Positions 13,763-14,041 of a stretch of 14,041 nucleotides of DNA are shown one piece after another. Where the stretch lies: assembly GCA_902492185.1 (NCBI GenBank), contig CABUKY010000031.1, positions 1-14,041 of the forward strand, written 5' to 3'. The translations under genes were made by a program, and so were the position numbers. This DNA is from an uncultured Collinsella sp. (GTDB taxonomy: Bacteria > Actinomycetota > Coriobacteriia > Coriobacteriales > Coriobacteriaceae). The notes beneath the pieces were generated by a model. The model saw only the letters and a list, made by a program, of their open reading frames with translations. It was not told the DNA's origin and ran no database searches. Numbering within the stretch: position 1 is the first letter of the stretch; every line of letters begins with the position of its first letter.

Positions 13763-13963
13763 CCGCTATGAAGGATTTGACCAAAGCATACATCGCAATT
13801 CGGCGGCCCCTGGTATACGGGGCCTCTCCTGTTGTTCCCCAAGTGCGCTCTGAGCAGCCGCTTTCTTCCTGTCGTATCTGATGCACGCATAGCACGTGCA
13901 TGTTATTTCGCCCGTGGGCCGGCGCGCCTTCGGCGAAGAATCGAATAGATACGAAGGAAGCTT
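13763..13963 (+). promoter_or_regulatory. Long structured 5' leader, possible cis-regulatory RNA
   Basis: Between the predicted start site and the next gene lie several inverted repeats: GGCCCC/GGGGCC (13805-13810 with 13819-13824), ATGCACG/CGTGCAT (13881-13887 with 13895-13901, followed by GTTATTT) and TTCGCC/GGCGAA (13907-13912 with 13932-13937). The middle one followed by a T-rich stretch could be an attenuator. An ATG at 13768 opens a 37-codon frame to TGA at 13879-13881, with no ribosome binding site, nearly leaderless. I do not recognise a known riboswitch consensus. Confidence 0.4.
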
Positions 13964-14041
13964 ATGTCTGATAATTGTACGGTCGCGCCCGCAAACGGAC
14001 GCATTACCGGTACCCAGATCCGCATCGTTGCGGTCGTCGTC
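13964..14041 (+). CDS. Start of an unidentified gene (3' end outside window)
   Basis: ATG at 13964 follows AAGGA (13954-13958) and the frame is open through 26 codons to the right edge. The protein begins MSDNCTVAPANGRITGTQIR and then turns hydrophobic (IVAVVV), which fits the first membrane helix of a membrane protein, perhaps a transporter. Too little is visible to name a family. It is served by the strong promoter at 13728 and the ~200-nt leader. Confidence 0.7.
   Translation, partial: MSDNCTVAPANGRITGTQIRIVAVVV

Noticed and set aside
1..14041. CRISPR arrays, tRNA or rRNA genes, insertion sequences, prophage or toxin-antitoxin genes
   Set aside because: Looked for regular direct repeats, cloverleaf-like segments, transposase motifs and small paired genes; none seen.

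Overview
The window looks like a chromosomal stretch of a high-GC, anaerobic gut Actinomycetota, most likely a Collinsella-type Coriobacteriia. This rests on GC-rich codon use, the galacturonate pathway, fermentative Fe-S flavoenzymes and the general style of the proteins. The taxonomic call is inference; no marker gene is present.

Left part (1-6848): a hexuronate catabolic locus. The 3' end of a LacI-family regulator gene and its terminator are followed by a promoter bracketed by two near-identical perfect palindromes (core GGTGAACGTTCACC), then a four-gene operon on the + strand: uxaC (uronate isomerase), a GPH-type sugar/hexuronide symporter, uxaB (tagaturonate reductase) and uxaA (altronate dehydratase). 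Together these take up a hexuronide or hexuronate and convert D-galacturonate via tagaturonate and altronate to 2-keto-3-deoxygluconate. KDG kinase and aldolase are not in the window. GC-rich hairpins lie in the gaps before uxaB and before uxaA, and a terminator follows uxaA.

Middle part (6849-10461): two separately spaced + strand flavoproteins. One is a lone GltD/NfnB-like NAD(P)H oxidoreductase with no large subunit beside it. The other is a 649-residue Old Yellow Enzyme/2,4-dienoyl-CoA-reductase-type flavin oxidoreductase with Fe-S and NAD(P)H domains. A 19-bp-arm inverted repeat separates them, and a strong bidirectional terminator follows the second.

Right part (10487-12914): the most interesting place. 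A GntR regulator of the FCD class is cut off at its N-terminal side (minus strand), and directly abuts the last ~50 codons of a GntP-type gluconate permease (plus strand). This looks like the scar of one deletion that removed the regulator's DNA-binding domain, the divergent promoter region and most of the permease. The intact gene behind it encodes an IlvD/Edd-family dehydratase, probably for a sugar acid, now without an obvious promoter.

Far right (12915-14041): a hairpin-rich gap, a minus-strand ArsC/Spx-fold protein with no cysteine at all, a 500-base gap with a near-consensus promoter and a ~200-nt structured leader, and the first 26 codons of an unidentified gene. No tRNA, rRNA, CRISPR array, insertion sequence or phage gene was seen.
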